From positions 8,308,001 through 8,372,000 of the forward strand of contig NC_066287.1 of assembly GCF_905404315.1 (NCBI RefSeq): a DNA stretch of 64,000 nucleotides, read 5' to 3'. Source of the stretch: Leptidea sinapis (taxonomy: Eukaryota; Arthropoda; Insecta; Lepidoptera; Pieridae). Below are positions 21,342 to 35,053 of this stretch, one piece after another (positions within the stretch are counted from its first letter, which is position 1; each line of letters opens with the position of its first letter). The notes beneath the pieces are model-generated. The model did no database searches and was not told where the DNA came from. It worked only from the letters and a program-made list of their open reading frames with translations. Position numbers and translations under genes: made by a program.

Positions 21342-24300
21342 ATGGATGTGAAAAAAATATTAAATCTTTTAGCCTACAGTTCTAATGATAATCTACAACT
21401 TAAATATTTTTCTTCTTTAGGAGCAAATTTGATATCAAATGTGAGTTTCAATGTTAATACCGAATTGAATACTAACAATTAAATTAGATATAACTAATAT
21501 ATATATACAGGTCACATACAATGACCTACGGTGAACATTTACCATAAGGTGTCATTATGAGCGTTTGTCCTCCTCTTACATAAAAAAAATATTAGTTATA
21601 TATCAATATAATTTAAATAAATATGCATCTAGCGTAATTTTCAATATTTATATTAGTAATCGCTATAGCTTTCATTATAAGAAGAAGATAACATGTCAGA
21701 ATAGCGCCTACATCTGGTTCTGCGTCGGTCACCTAAAATTGTATAATTTAATTATTTTTAATGGAGTATTAAGCAGGCTAAGTTGTTATATGATTAAAAA
21801 GATGGGCTGGGAGTTCCTTATCAGTTCTTTTTGCCATGTCAGAACAACTTTACGAACTGAAGTACCTTCATGACGTTTACCAAGTGTTGTTGCACTATAG
21901 TATGTTATTGTCAGTCCCTTTGGTCATTAAATGTATTTCTATTTCTGTTGATGACATAGTTTTATGTGAATTGTTTCAGAGTAACAACGCGGATATCATA
22001 ATTAAATACAACGCATTATACGAAAAAATACAGCAATGTCTCCGAAGCGGTCGGCACCCATTTGTAGCTGTTGCATTAAATTTAGTGTTTGCAATGTTGA
22101 GTGTTGAGACAACTGAGGAGCCCTCGTCGAATCGAAGAACCCTTCACATTCATGCGCAAAATATGCTAAAACTTAGCGGGTGTCTAATAACTATGTGCGA
22201 TATATTTACCAATATGATGGTAGGTAATTTCAAGTTATTTTCTCTTCAGTCGATTGGGAGATTCAGAAACTGAAGCCAAAACGTGCAGACTGTGTTATAC
22301 CTAGTTATTTAAGGTATCAGTAAATCGTTAATGCTATCTAAACATTCATGAAGTACGAAGTGATCATGGAAATGAAATTCCTAGACGTACAGATAAAATA
22401 TCTATGTTAATGTTTTAATGTAGGTATCTCATTATCGTAATAAAGTAAAAATATTGAATAAGTAATATTTTTGAAATGATTACTTGTTGTGTGTTCATTA
22501 AAACAACACGGAAGCTAAAAAAGGAGTTTATAGAGTTTTTATTCGTTGTATATCCAACGCAAGAACTTCTGAATAAGTAGATCAAATTAAAATTCTGTAT
22601 GTAGATAACAACATAATAACATAAATGAGTGCATGAAGTATTTTTGCGGCTAAATAGCGTCCGGGCGGGCCACGTCCCGTCCAACAGCTAATTTTATAAT
22701 TTAAGGCGAAGAGTAAGCAGAAAACACGCAAACATGGTGTTTTTAGACAAATTTTGCGGTGAAAGTATAGCATTTCGAGCTATGAACACTACTACAATCC
22801 TGTTACACATATCCTTAAGTCTCATTTGTAGGTTGCTTAAATGCTTGCTGTTGGTTATAGTTAACACTGCCGAGCCTTTTGGAATCACCACTTTTCTTTT
22901 AAGTTAAACAAGTTTTTTGGCATGGCGTGACGCATTTTTTTGGTACTTTTCTCAGAAAAGTTATTCTTATACCTTGTACTTTTTTGTGTAGGTTCATGTT
23001 AGTAGTGAATAACGAGGATTGTAAGCATATAAACTGTTTTCCACGCAAGTATTTTAAAAATATTGGCTTTGTTACATAGATGGCGGGCCGGCAGCCGTGA
23101 ACTCATATCGCTCAAGGTCGCTAGCATTTAGTGTCGCCTTAAGCAGGAAGCCCACCTGATGTAGGAAAATGACGTATAATATACGCGCGGCAAATCCTCG
23201 TACGTGCCTCAGGGTCCAACGTGCATCCGCTCGCTGTCGGTTTTGGAGCTTCTGTCGTTCGCTCGCTCGTGCGCAGTTGGGACGGTTGTAGTTTAGGTTT
23301 GCGCGACGAATACTTAAAAATGGACAATTGACAATGAAAATAACTGTTTTGATACTCGAAAAAGGTGCAGGCTAGTATAGGAGCCTCCAGTTACCAGAAA
23401 TTTTAAAGTTATTGCTAATTTGGTTTACAAGAATGAATTGGCAAACCAGACTAGACAAATTTAGTTGCCGTGGGCTGTTCAGCTTGAACATCAGCTGCCG
23501 CGGCAATAGCTTTGTACTAAATTTATATCAACAAAATATTGGCACGCGCGGCAAATGGAGGTCAACTCGGGTCGAACATGGGCTCGCGCGGCTGCGCGCG
23601 GCAGCCGCAATGTGTACGCACCTTTAGAGATACGTTGCCGAGGGCACTTCCCGGTTCGTCGATCGTTAATGAGAACAAGTTCGAAAAGCAAGTTGATTTA
23701 TACGCATTATATATATATATAATGATATATTGACGCATACCACCTGTTGACGACGAGCAGGAGAAAAGGATAGCATTGAACGAAAAATAAGGTGCAAATA
23801 AATAAAAAAAATAAATTTCACAAAACTTCTTACAGGAAATACGTGTTTTTGAGAAACTCTTACAAATTTATGAAATAAATACATCTCCATTACATACCTA
23901 CGCAAGGTTTCTATCGCAATGTTTTCTTACAATTTATGAGTACATTATGATCTACCAAAGTTCAGATAAAATTTGTACAAAATTGCAGATATTGTAGGTT
24001 ATACTGAATTTGTTTCTTAAAACTTTTATTTTCTGCTTCAGTAAAAATATTTTTTAGAAAGATGCGATTATACGTCATAGTCACTTCAAGCGTATTAATA
24101 AAAAAATGACGGGTTAGCCTCAACAAGCTATTCTTACTTGCGTCGTATTGGTTTGGAAACACCAAGTGAAATATGCCAGCCGGTATCAGCCTGAGCGGTA
24201 GAAGGCTTAATGAGCCTGAGGCTAAGTTGATGATGAACTTTACATTTTCTTGATTTCAAAAATGGTAAAACTACTCTCTACTTACATACTTTGTGTCCCT

Positions 24301-27300
24301 AGCACCAAGACACCTGGAGGGTTCTATGCTGTTGTCTCGCGGAGGCTTGCAGAGGCAGCACTTTAAACCAAAGCATATGCTCTCATCTCGTTCCCTTGGT
24401 GAGTTTCATTAATTATGTTGCATGAATTTATTTATTTAGTATGATATCAACTAGATACAGGTACTTTTTTGTATTTTATTACAGTAGGTATCAATACCTT
24501 ACTTGGGTTGGCATTAGAAATTGGCATCCCGAATTTGGTGTTTGTATGGATTTTATTTTATGGAGGTTCAATTGTCACCCCCAAGGAGATTCGTTTTTTC
24601 TTTTTTAATTTTCGTTTGAAGTTATATAAAAGCCGGAGGCACGGAGAGTGGGCAGCCCCTACCCTCTGTAACTAGGCAGCTGGGCGAGCCGGAGTGGCTG
24701 AGGCTGGACGGATGGGCTCCCCACCCTTTTAAATAGTAACCGAACATAAACTCAAATTAAAAAAAAGTGAAACAAAAATAAAATACTCCTTTCCCCGCTT
24801 TGGGCGTTGAAAGTGCATAGTAGGTTTATGTGTGTGTGTGTGTAGTAAGTGTATATCACTCCCCCATCCGTCTACTCCACCTCTCAACTATGCATTACCT
24901 ACGACGTATCTCAATTTAAATTAATTTTCTTTATACTTATGTATACATCCCTATTATTTCACAACATTAACGGCCGTTCCCAATATTCAGTCTATCTCAT
25001 CTATCATCGAATCCGGTTCTCTGTGAAAAGATAAGTTCATTTTTCGCACAACCAAAATCACTTTATGTATTTAGTTCAAGCGATGACACTTATGAATGTC
25101 AAAAATTATAGCTACTTTTTAACATTTACCACCACTGTGGAAAAGGTTGGCTTTAATGAGAAGAAGTGGCAAGAGACTCATTGTTACTCTTTTAAATCAA
25201 CATTTTTAACCGACTTCCAAAAGGAGGAGGTTATCGATTTGATCGGTATTTTTTTTATGTATGTACACCGATTACTCTGAGATTTATGAACCGATTTACG
25301 TAATTCTTCTTTTGTTTGATGCGAAGTAGATGTCATTTGGTCCCATAAAAATTTACATAGTTTGGCCCAATAGTTTTCATTTTATGAACATTTATATGAA
25401 AAATTTCGTCTACCTGGATGACATAATTGTTTTCTGTGTACGGCTTTTTTTTAGAGTTTTCATTCAAGTTGATTATATATTATTATTAACTGACACTAAA
25501 ACGTAAAAAATAAACTACCTTTAAAATAGTATTTTATTAATATTAAAGGTTTCCATAAGAGGTGTATTAAATTAAATTTTTAGTTATTTGATACTTTTCA
25601 GTTTTTGAAGTCGGTTTTTTAAACATAATAGTTTATTTTTTTAATTTATTAGTTAATAATAATATATGACGAGGAATGAACCTCTGTATTGTTTTTAAAA
25701 GGTGTGACGTCATTACTATTGACATCACAATTGCTATCTTGTTGAAGATCACTCATTGGTTCTTCTAAAGAAAACGAGTAGGTATTTTATTACTTTCGTT
25801 TCGGGCAGCGTTACGACGTCCCAGAGAAGTCCGTACCGTACGACAGCCCGAGCACGACTGACTGCAGTGACGCTCGTGCGGGCTATATTTATAGGACTTT
25901 TTTATATAAATGTTCATATATATGTAAACTATTGGGCTAAACTATGTAAAACTTTTATGGGACCAACAACCAAACAAAAAAAAGACTTGATGAAGCAGGA
26001 TGTCTGTGAGACATGTTAGGTAAAATAAAAAAATTATTGTTACAGTGTATACAACACTGCCAACGGGGGAACTTGGACGTTATCGTGTTATTGGAGAGCT
26101 TAATAAATAAACATGATCGTAATGCCAATTTATTTTTCGCTAACAATGGAATGGCGATATTTAAAAGGTAAGACTTATTTAATATGATTAAATAGTGATA
26201 AGCTAGGATTCACCCAATGGTCGAAAGAGATTTTTCTTGATTGTTTATTCCGCTAATATTTGGCGAGTCAATACCTCCTGAGGATACCTCGTGTAGAGGC
26301 AAAACACGTGTCGAATTGATTAAAGACAATTAATATAAGCGGAATTAAAACTCAAGAAAAATCACAAAATTTGGATAGCATTTAGATAATTAATTCACAG
26401 ATTGAACTTTCATTATTATTATTAAGTGTATCGTGCTATCCTTTGTTTGTATGTATTCTCATACCGGAACCGGAAGTTCGTCTTGACAACTTCATAAAAG
26501 TCCGATGAAACCGGCCAAGTAATCCGCCAGAGTACCCAGTACCATCAGTTTTCGACTGCTCGATAGCAATAGATAAGGAGAACAGAGCTAAGTCCATTAT
26601 ATACGTGTTATAGACCTTTTTATAGTCAATCCATGCTGCAGAGAGGTTTTTCCTATTTCGGTGTACCAACCTGTTGGTAAACGGCCATATCAAGGACGAA
26701 TAGGTCCTTGCAGTCCGAGACTCAATCTTACTTATTATTTCGCAAGATTTACCTTATTAAATACTTTTTTTATATATGAGAAGGCAAACGGGCAAGAGGC
26801 TCACGGGATGGGAGTGATGAGACATCCGCCCATGGACATCCGCAACAAAGGTGTCAAGAGATGCGTTACCGGCCTTTAAGGTGGTATGCTCTTTTCTTGA
26901 AGGTTCCTAAGTCGTATCTGTTCGGGAAAACAGCAGCCGGTAATTGATTCCACAAAATGGCTGTGCGTGGCAAGAAATTTCTTGAAAAACGCGTATTTGT
27001 TGAATACCAGACGTCAATATGATGCGGGTGGCATTTTGCATTGTGACATAAAGTCCGGTTGTGCAATTCAGCCACTGGAATCAACCCGAACAGCTCCATT
27101 GAGCTCGATGATTCGAGCCGCTCTTCGTTGTATGCGGTCAAATGGAAGAAGCTGGTACTGGGGAGCGCCCGCCCTGAGGTGAGAACAGTACTCCATGTGA
27201 GGCCGAATTTGCGCCTTGTGTAGTTGGAGGCGGTGGCTTACAGTGAATAGTATAGAAGAACTGTCTCGCCTTACTGAGTACAGCAAGCTTTTAAGGGCCA

Positions 27301-30300
27301 CTTTGGCCTCTTCCAAGTGACCACGAAACTAAAAGTCACTCGATATATCGATGTACCAAGGACAGGACCAAGTATGCCGATACAGGCTGTGGAAATTAGG
27401 GGATCAACGAATCGAGGGGATACAACAAAGGAAGACTTTTAAGCGCTTAACGCACAAACTTGTGTCATCTTGGGGTTGACTTGGACTAAATTTTGTCGGC
27501 CCCATTCCGAGACTTCGCAAAGCATAGTCTCGATTACAGACACAAGTTTGTTCTGGTTCTCGTCGAGTGTTAACGTTAACTTGTACCTAGTGCTAACGTT
27601 AACGTGTTTTTGATCTGTAAGAAAGCCGCTTTAATATTGCCCTACAAAATCACTCCCCCTCGCGCACCCTTTATTCTTCGTGTCCTTTTTCATCTGTGAC
27701 ATTGCCATACACCAACGCCACTGCACTGGACCACTACGGTTACCCGGAAAAAATAGAATACAGTACACCGTATATGCCTTTTTGTACTTTAATTATATTC
27801 ATAAGTAGTCTATCTAGAGTTGTTTCAATGTAATATATTTGTAATAATTTTAATGTTTCGCAAATTCTGTAGCTTACAGATAATTTTTGTAGGTATTACA
27901 TCGGAAATAATAAGTCGCAAGGAGGTGTACGATTATAGATCTTTTAGGAGTTTAAGTAGTGTAACACTATAGTTTTAAGATCTGAATTTTAAGTCAATAA
28001 ATTTTCAAAATTATTATACAAAATGATGTTTCAAATAAAATTTAATAATACACAATCGAAAATAATTATGGAATAGAATTCACATTCGTAATTAAAATAA
28101 AAATGAGAACTGATCTTCTGTTTATTATTATTACATCTGTCCTCAAAATATCATCATCAATCGAAAGGTAATAATCAAAAATAATAAAAACGATATTGTT
28201 AAGAGGCTAACATTGTTGTTTTAATCTCTTAAAGCGAATCTGATTTGTTATAACAAATTAAGTGACCATACTTTATTAACAGAGAGGCTCTCCAAAATCT
28301 GCCATGTCTACACCTGTTGAATGCTGCAATTGAAAACGTACCATTTGCTTATATTGGTGCGATTTTAGAAGCAAGGAAAGTTTTCCACGATTTGCACATG
28401 ATAGCTCACATGCACGGTCCTTCCTCGCAGGTATTTTCATCAATTTATTTTTCTAATTATTTCTCTAGCCCACTTTCTATCCAACTTCACAAACCATTTC
28501 AAGAACAGAAGAATAATTACATAAGCTACTTTTACGTCCTTTTTTACCGAAGTGATAATGAGGAAATTAATGGAACTAGAAATTACTAATTCTCCTACTT
28601 CTTAGTAAACGTTCTCAGCAAACGTCAGCCAATAAAATCTTCATATCCACAATTAGGTGTTTTTCACATGTCGGTCGGAATTATGTATACTTATTTTTGT
28701 TTTAGGTAGCCAAATGGAAATCAGTCATTTTATACTCACGCGAAAAAGGTATGAGATTTTCAAAGTTCTTAATTTTATAAATATGCACTGATTGTATTAT
28801 TTATAGTAGAAATATTGTCTTTTTTAGTTTTTGGCAAGTACAATATTAAAGAGTCTCAAAATATTATTCATTATGACGATACAGAAAACAACGCCTTAGC
28901 AAAAGAAGAATGCAGCTTACCAAAGAATAGTTTTAAAAAGGATGACAATACAACTACATTATTTAATAACATATTACAAGAGGTGGAAACACACAAAGCT
29001 ATTGATAGGCAATACCATAGTAACCACCATAGTAACATTCTAAATCAGTATTTAGTTGAAGTTCCAAATATTGGTGAGCAGAGTCAACAAGCAATTTTAC
29101 GTCGAAGCGATCGAGATTTGTCTTTTTCTTTTTTAAAACTACCACATTGTCATCCATATATCGAAAATCATGACATCAATAGTAGAATACCATGCACAAA
29201 TAATAATAATGAAGAGTCCAAAATAATAATTAATAAGAAATATGAAGGAAATCACAAAAAATGCGTAAGGGATTCTTTCAGTTTTACACCTCTATATGCA
29301 TCGACACCAAAAGTTTCCGACAGTTTTCGGAAAAAAACTAACAGCAACAGATTTGGTAAAATTCCTCACAGAGATCGTCGACAATACAGAATTCCTATTT
29401 CCAATAAGAATAACGCTCGTGATACCCTAAACGTCAAAAATAGTCTGAGTAATCGATCGCTTAGTTCGAAGATTTTAAATGCATTGAACAGTTCTTGCAC
29501 AACGATTGTCCAGGGTTTACAAAATATGTTTAAACGAAAAACTATAAATGATACACGCGAGAAGATGGATATAAGAAGCAAAAAAAATAATTATAGCTTT
29601 ACAAACTATATGAACATAAGGGATAATGTTCTTTCTGACAGTGATGGTGACAATAATTTCTCTCGGTTCAGTCACAGAAGTGCATCAGAATGTAGTACAT
29701 GTAACAGCAGTGCTGAATTAAGACGGAAATCTAAATCAGATCCATCACTCAGGATAACTATAAAGAAGTTGAAGTTAGGCATGATGATCTACGGGTGTGA
29801 TTTTAAGGTTCGAATATTTTTTTTATATACCGAGGAGGTACTCAGATTTTAAGAGTCTCAGATCGGCGGACCAAGATTATTACTGACGTGGAGTGATTTT
29901 CAGTCATTCTTAACGATCTTCCTGGTCTCAGTAGCTTTATCGCTCAAAGAAATATAGCATCCAATAAAAAAGATGAATACACAAGCATAGGTTTAATGAT
30001 GGAAACTGTTATGGCTTTACTTGATGGTAGCTGATATACGTTTCACTTGATGGTAGCTGATATAGGCTTCACTGTGTGGTAGCTTTCACTTATTGATCAA
30101 ACCTACTACATGACTAGGGTTGGCAAGCGTACTCTAAAGTAGAGTATTATACTCTGTATAATATAATTTACAATCTATATATATATCAGCCATAGGGTGC
30201 GCTAAAAACTTTTTACATAAACAGACAAACGGGCACTTGCCAGACATGTTCATTACACAAAATGACTTTTATTAATAATTTTGTGAAATTTACTTTGTGG

Positions 30301-30613
30301 GACCCAAATTCACAAACTCGGTGTTTGTAACGCAGCCACAATCAGGCACCTACGAGTATAATGGCAACGTGACAAGTTGTTCATTCTTAAAAAATTAAAT
30401 TATTATGTACCCTTTTTATTAATTGCGCCCACTGAAATCAATGCTAGACCTAGAGCCTCTTCCAGTTATAATTGGCAACCCTGTGCTTGATATTTTTTTT
30501 AATTATGAAATTCTTTCTTTCAGCGAATTGCCAAGACATATTGGCCGAATGAAAAATACGTTACACCCAGATCTCTTTATAACTTATACCGAAAAGTAAT
30601 ATTAAAAAAATAA
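21342..30613 (+). CDS. Uncharacterised 531-aa protein with C-terminal Myb/SANT-like segment
   Basis: Six coding exons with matching phases: 21342-21440, 21980-22219, 28287-28430, 28706-28748, 28828-29807 and 30524-30613 (TAA). A polyadenylation signal AATAAA overlaps the stop at 30609. Residues 1 to about 175 are predicted helical (for example FVAVALNLVFAMLSVE and AYIGAILEARKVFHDL). Residues ~190-480 are polar, rich in Asn, Ser and Lys, and probably disordered, with a Ser-rich patch SRFSHRSASECSTC. The last ~50 residues (LGMMIYGCDFKRIAKTYW, then TPRSLYNLYRK) have the spacing of a Myb/SANT helix-turn-helix and span the last splice junction. The order helical repeat, disorder, Myb resembles TERB1, which tethers meiotic telomeres; this is inference only. 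Intron 2 is 6 kb and full of repeats. It is head-to-head with CTNNBL1. Confidence 0.8.
23480..23625. repeat. GC-rich segment resembling the end of a hAT-type MITE
   Basis: A locally GC-rich stretch with repeated tgccg/cgcgcggc motifs ends in caatgtgtacgcacctttag, a terminus like those of hAT-type MITEs. It lies in intron 2 of the 21342 gene. No coding potential was recognised. Confidence 0.3.
25203..25623. mobile_element. Lepidopteran interspersed repeat with 20-bp inverted ends
   Basis: The left end tttttaaccgacttccaaaa mirrors the right end gtttttgaagtcggttttt. The interior has the phrases ttatgaaccgatttacgtaa and tttggtcccataaaaattta. The same interior occurs partly inverted at about 25930-25975. 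Non-autonomous, in intron 2 of the 21342 gene. Confidence 0.7.
26250..26370 (+). repeat. Dispersed repeat family C, copy 2
   Basis: Contains tttggcgagtcaatacctcc, ctcgtgtagaggcaaaacac and gtgtcgaattgattaaagac, the reverse complement of the copy at 9265-9425. Confidence 0.55.
26765..27590 (-). mobile_element. LINE family D, 5'-truncated copy
   Basis: Minus-strand frames encode LHKAQIRPHMEYCSHLRAGA, FDRIQRRAARII, PHHIDVWYSTNTRFSRNFLP and WNQLPAAVFPNRYDLGTFKK. These are the C-terminal part of a Jockey-like reverse transcriptase. The frame is broken at about 27070-27140. This copy is more diverged from the 31885-34372 copy than the one at 51420 is. It lies in intron 2 of the 21342 gene. Confidence 0.85.
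27759..28015 (+). repeat. Dispersed repeat family E, copy 2
   Basis: Same orientation as the copy at 20063-20300, with several small indels. It begins at tacaccgtatatgc and lies just upstream of exon 3 of the 21342 gene. Confidence 0.8.
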
Positions 30614-31884
30614 ATATATTATTAATGGTATGATTTCTTTACATACACCAATAGCCAGGTATTACAATTATAGTGTTTTTGCAATACTTGGTGCCTGGAG
30701 CGCCTGGAGAGTATTATCTTATCAATATTGAATCATAACTCATTTTTCTTGCAGTGAACAATATTTTTTATTGCCTTGTATTTAGTAAATTGTTTAAATA
30801 AGCTACAAAATACATTAGATATAGTATTATGGAGTACTCCAGGAAACCAACGCTGTAATATGTATAAGCTGTGGAGGAACCCTTCTTCAGGTTTTATAAT
30901 ATTTTTTTCATTTGGTTTCACTTTGTAAAACATATTATGTCAAACTGAAAATGGAAATTTATTCTATTCTATTATATAATGTGTATAATCCGGAAATCTA
31001 TACTATACCCAGCAGTACCTAGGAATTGTATGAAGATAGACCTATGAAATATTAATAATGGAAAAGGTACTTTGCTAGGTAAACACTATAATACCGAATA
31101 AGCAACGGGTAGATGCTTAAAAGACGGAAACAGTAAATTGTGTGTTACAAGTGCTGAAAGTAGATTATTGCAAACGAGCTGTCATACAGTTGTGGGAAAA
31201 TGGCGCGTTTTTGTAACTGGACTTTTTTTACAAGAAAACTAGGCGACGGAATCGTAAACAGCCTATTCTGTTTTAGACAAATGTTGAAGTGAAAATAATT
31301 AAATGAAAATTGGTTATGTATAAAATTTTGAGGATTAAATGCTTCAGACGTACGGACTCATTTAATTTTCTTCGTATAAAATCTATCCGATTTTATTTTA
31401 TGTATGGAAACTCTTTGCTAATAATACTTTGTAAATTGGCTTGTAAATGTAAACTAACTGCATGCGAAAGTTTTCATTTTCGAATAATAGTTAGCTAAAA
31501 TCTCTGAAAATATGTGTAACCAGGCTAGCGAAACTCTAAGAAAAAAGTGATTCAATCGATGGTATGAAACAAGCAGTGATTGATAGATTGACAGATGACG
31601 TAAATAACTATAAAATTGTAAAAAAATGCAGATAGTCGAAATCCACTACGCTTTAAGCAACTATTCGTTTTCAAACTTAGGTGGATTATACTTCATCGCC
31701 ATATTGTAATTACTATTTCAAACTTTTGTCAAATCTCACTGCACGTTTCATACTAAATTAAATTTCAATTTTTCTTAGGCAGTCCCACCTCTTATTACCT
31801 ACGTAGTAAGTACATCCTCTTTCTGTTTAACAACTATATTGAAAACGAATTTGAGTAGGCATGTAGATATTTGTGTAAGGAATT
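30614..31884. other. Intergenic AT-rich sequence
   Basis: No gene is supported. It holds the downstream region of the 21342 gene and unclassified AT-rich DNA up to the 3' end of a LINE. Confidence 0.5.
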
Positions 31885-34372
31885 TTTTTTATGGAATAGG
31901 AGGACAAACGAGCGTACGGGTCACCTGGTGTTAAGTGATCACCGCCGCCCACATTCTCTTGCAGCGTTGCCGGCCTTTAAGGAAGATGTACGCGCTTTTT
32001 TTGAAGGCACCCATGTCGCATCGTCCCGGAAACACCGCACAAGGAAGCTCATTCCACAGCTTAGTAGTACGTGGAAGAAAGCTCCTTGAAAACCGCACTG
32101 TGCGAAGGTCGAATCAGGTTAAACAGCTCTTCGGAACACTCCCCGTGATAAATGCGGTAGAAGACACACAATGAAGCGACGTCTCTACGCAACGCCAAGT
32201 GATCCAGGCGTTCACAGAGCACTGGGTCCCCGACAATTCGAGCTGCTCTGCGTTGCTCGCGGTCAAATGGATCGAGCAGATACTGGGGTGCGCCAGACCA
32301 GAGATGACAACAATACTCCATGTGTGGCCGGACCTGCGCTTTGTAGAGTGCTAGAATGTGGGCCAGCTTGAAGAATACTTCAATATACCCCCAGGTTCTT
32401 CGAAGCAAATTTGGCTTTGCCCTCCAGATGGCCACGGAATTGGCAATCGCTCGAGATTTCGAGACCCAGTATTCCGATACTAGGCGAGGCTTTAAGGGAA
32501 GTGTTGTCGAAGAGCGGTGATACGACAAATGGGGTTTTTTTGTGGTAAACGCGCAAACTTGAGTCTTCTGGGGGTTAAATTGGACAAGGTTAAATTTACC
32601 CCATTCCGCGACCTTCTCGAGAGAGGACTCGATAGAAGACACAAGTTTCTCCCGGCACTGGTCGACGATTTCCCGAGAGAGACCTGCATGGCCCGTGTAT
32701 ACGGCATCACCAGTGCTGTCGTCTGCATAGCAACGAATGTTTGAGGTGTCCAACATATCATTGATATGCAGAAGAAACAGCGTGGGAGATAGCACACAGC
32801 CTTGGGGTACTCCAGCGTTCACGGGCTTTGGTATCGAGCAATAACCGTCGACAACGACCTGTATGCTGCGCCCTGTGAGGAAGCTGGAGGTCCACTTGCA
32901 TAAGCTCTCGGGAAGCCCAAATGATGGAAGTTTTGAGAGGAGCGCCTTGTGCCATATACGATCAAAGGCCTTCGCTATATCCAGGCTTACTGCCAAGCCT
33001 TCCCCCTTGCTTTCAATAGCCGCCGCCCATCTATGTGCTAGGTATACCAGAAGATCGCCAGTCGACCGACCATGGCGAAAGCCGTACTGCCGGTCGTTGA
33101 TCAACTGGTGACCCTCAAGGTATACCGAGAGCTGGCGGTTAATTATGCTCTCCATGATTTTGGAAAGCAGGGAGGTAATCGCTATAGGCCTGTAGTTTGC
33201 CAGATCCGAACTGTCTCTTTTTTTTTGGATCGGATGGACAAGGGCTGACTTCCATGAGTCAGGGACTACGCCTTTTGAATAAGAGTGCCGAATAAATGCG
33301 TTAGCACCAGCGTCAACTCAGGGGCAGACGTTCTAAGCACGATTGGAGAAATGCCATCCGGCCTGCTCGACTTCCTGACGTCCAACGAAAACAGAGCTCG
33401 CCGAACAGTTTTTGTCTGAACTGTACTTCAGGCATGGAGCGCTGACGCCGCGGGATGGTCGGCGGTATTTTTCCGTTGTCGTCAAGAGTCGAATTGGAGG
33501 CAAAAAGAGTGCAGAGGAGATCGGTTTTCTCTTTTACCGTATGGGCCAGGGTGTCATTCCTCATGTGCAACGGAGGCATGGACGGCTGGTGTAAGTTACC
33601 AAGAGCAGCTTTCGACAACGACCAGAACTTGCGTGTTCCGGTCGGGTAACTGGAAAGCTGCTCGCCAATTTTGGCGACGTGCTTCGATTTCACACGGGCG
33701 ATTTGCCGCTTAAAAAATCTGGAGGCACGGTTATATTTCCTCTTCAGAACTTTGCAGTTCGGATCCTTTGAGCCCAGCGCCGCAACCCAAGTTCGATACG
33801 CCTGTTTTTTGCAGTCGATCGGAACTACAGAGCTTGGTATAAAAATATCCATGCCCTGCAGTATCACATCGGCTACTGCAACGTCGCAGGCACTAGGATC
33901 ATCCGAAGGGAAACAAACCTTGCCCCAAGGGTAGGATGCAAAAAAGGAACGCATCCTATCCCAATCTGCTGACTTGTAGTGTCGGCGTCGGATAGGCACT
34001 ACACTCCTGACCAGGCAATGGTCGGACGTTCCGAGAGGGGCGTCGACGGTGACCTGGTAACTATCCGGATGTGTAGTCAGCAGAAGATCTAATAAGGACG
34101 GCATTTGGCTATCCACATACGGGAGCCGCGTTGGCGACTCAACCAATTGGGACAGACCATACGCCAATGCAAAATTATGCACAGATCGCCCTGCGTAGTC
34201 TGTGGTACGTGATCCAAGCCATTCGGCATTGTGCCCGTTGAAATCACCCAAGACTACGATTTCAGCGGAGGGGATCTGTGCAAGCACGTCATCAAATGCC
34301 GCTTGAACGCAGCCCATGACGTGATCCGTTTCTGATCCGAAAAAATTATGCTCAATTTTGTACCCGGGGTAC
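31885..34372 (-). mobile_element. Jockey-like LINE, longest copy in window, 5'-truncated and decayed
   Basis: Minus-strand open frames cover an endonuclease part (34317-33313, with LGDFNGHNAEWLGS and the catalytic GTSDHC) and a reverse transcriptase part (33155-32061). The latter has RQYGFRHGRSTGDLL, DIAKAFDRIWH, NAGVPQGCVLSP and the YADD active-site box in RCYADDST. The two are out of frame with each other near 33300-33200. The C-terminus lacks about 25 residues present in the copy at 51420. The 3' end carries tattccataaaaaaaa. The 5' edge lies in the endonuclease domain, so it is truncated. Not an active element. Confidence 0.93.
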
Positions 34373-34448
34373 GTTAAATATGACGTATTTTATTTATATA
34401 ATAGTGTATATACTTATAATGTATTATAATTTTATATATATAATAGAA

Positions 34449-34705
34449 TATTTTAATAAGGGGCGAGACGAGCAGCACGTTCAGCTGATGCTTATTGATA
34501 CGCCCTGCCCATTACAATGTAGTACCGCTCAGAGTTCTTGAAAAACAAAAAAACTTCTGAGCGGCACTACACGCTCGTCACCTTGAGGTATAAGTTGTCG
34601 AGTCTCATTTGCTCAGTCATTTCACTAGCTACGGCGCCCTTCAGACCGAAAAACAGTAATGCTTACACATAATGAATGCTTCACGGCAGAAAGAGGCGCC
34701 AAAAA
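34449..34705 (-). repeat. Dispersed repeat family A, copy 2
   Basis: The reverse strand carries gaagggcgccgtagctag, ctcaaggtgacgagcg and agctgaacgtgctgctcgtc. It matches the copy at 5791-6030 in orientation. Confidence 0.75.
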
Positions 34706-34776
34706 AAAAAAATTAATAGTTCGTAAAAAATATGTTTGATTCGGGGAGGAGAGAGAGAGCGTAATAGGAAAGGGAC

Positions 34777-34858
34777 AACGCTCCTGTGATTCCTCTGGTG
34801 TTGCAAGAGATTGTGTCGGCGGTGATCACTTAACGTTTGTCCTCCTATAACATAAAAA
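34777..34858 (+). mobile_element. LINE family D, 3'-end fragment
   Basis: Contains acaacgctcctgtgattcct, gttgcaagagattgtg and cggcggtgatcacttaac, then cctcctataacataaaaa. It is an ~80-bp, 5'-truncated insertion. Confidence 0.75.
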
Positions 34859-35053
34859 AGGACAGATAGATAGCGGCGTTAACACTAGGTATTAGTGCTG
34901 CTTACACAACCACCATGGCATCCACACAGACAACTTAGCGGGCAACAGAAGTATACATATACCTAACAGAGTTAGTCAAAGATCTTTGACAGTCAAAGAT
35001 AGCATATTGTGATGCAACTTCTGCAACTAGCGGTTAGTATTTAATAACCTTAC

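Noticed and set aside
21836..21979. Upstream part of the open frame beginning MSEQLYELKYLHD as an exon of the 21342 gene
   Set aside because: No acceptor in that stretch joins exon 1 in phase. The strong acceptor ttgtttcag at 21979 joins in phase 0, so this part is intron.
22694..22891. Minus-strand frame (MVIPKGSAVLTITN...) as a gene inside intron 2 of the 21342 gene
   Set aside because: It has no recognisable domain, splice partner or repeat match; it may be an old transposon trace but cannot be supported.
23139..23327. GC-rich segment as a CpG promoter or first exon
   Set aside because: There is no splice-consistent coding exon, and the frame composition looks random.
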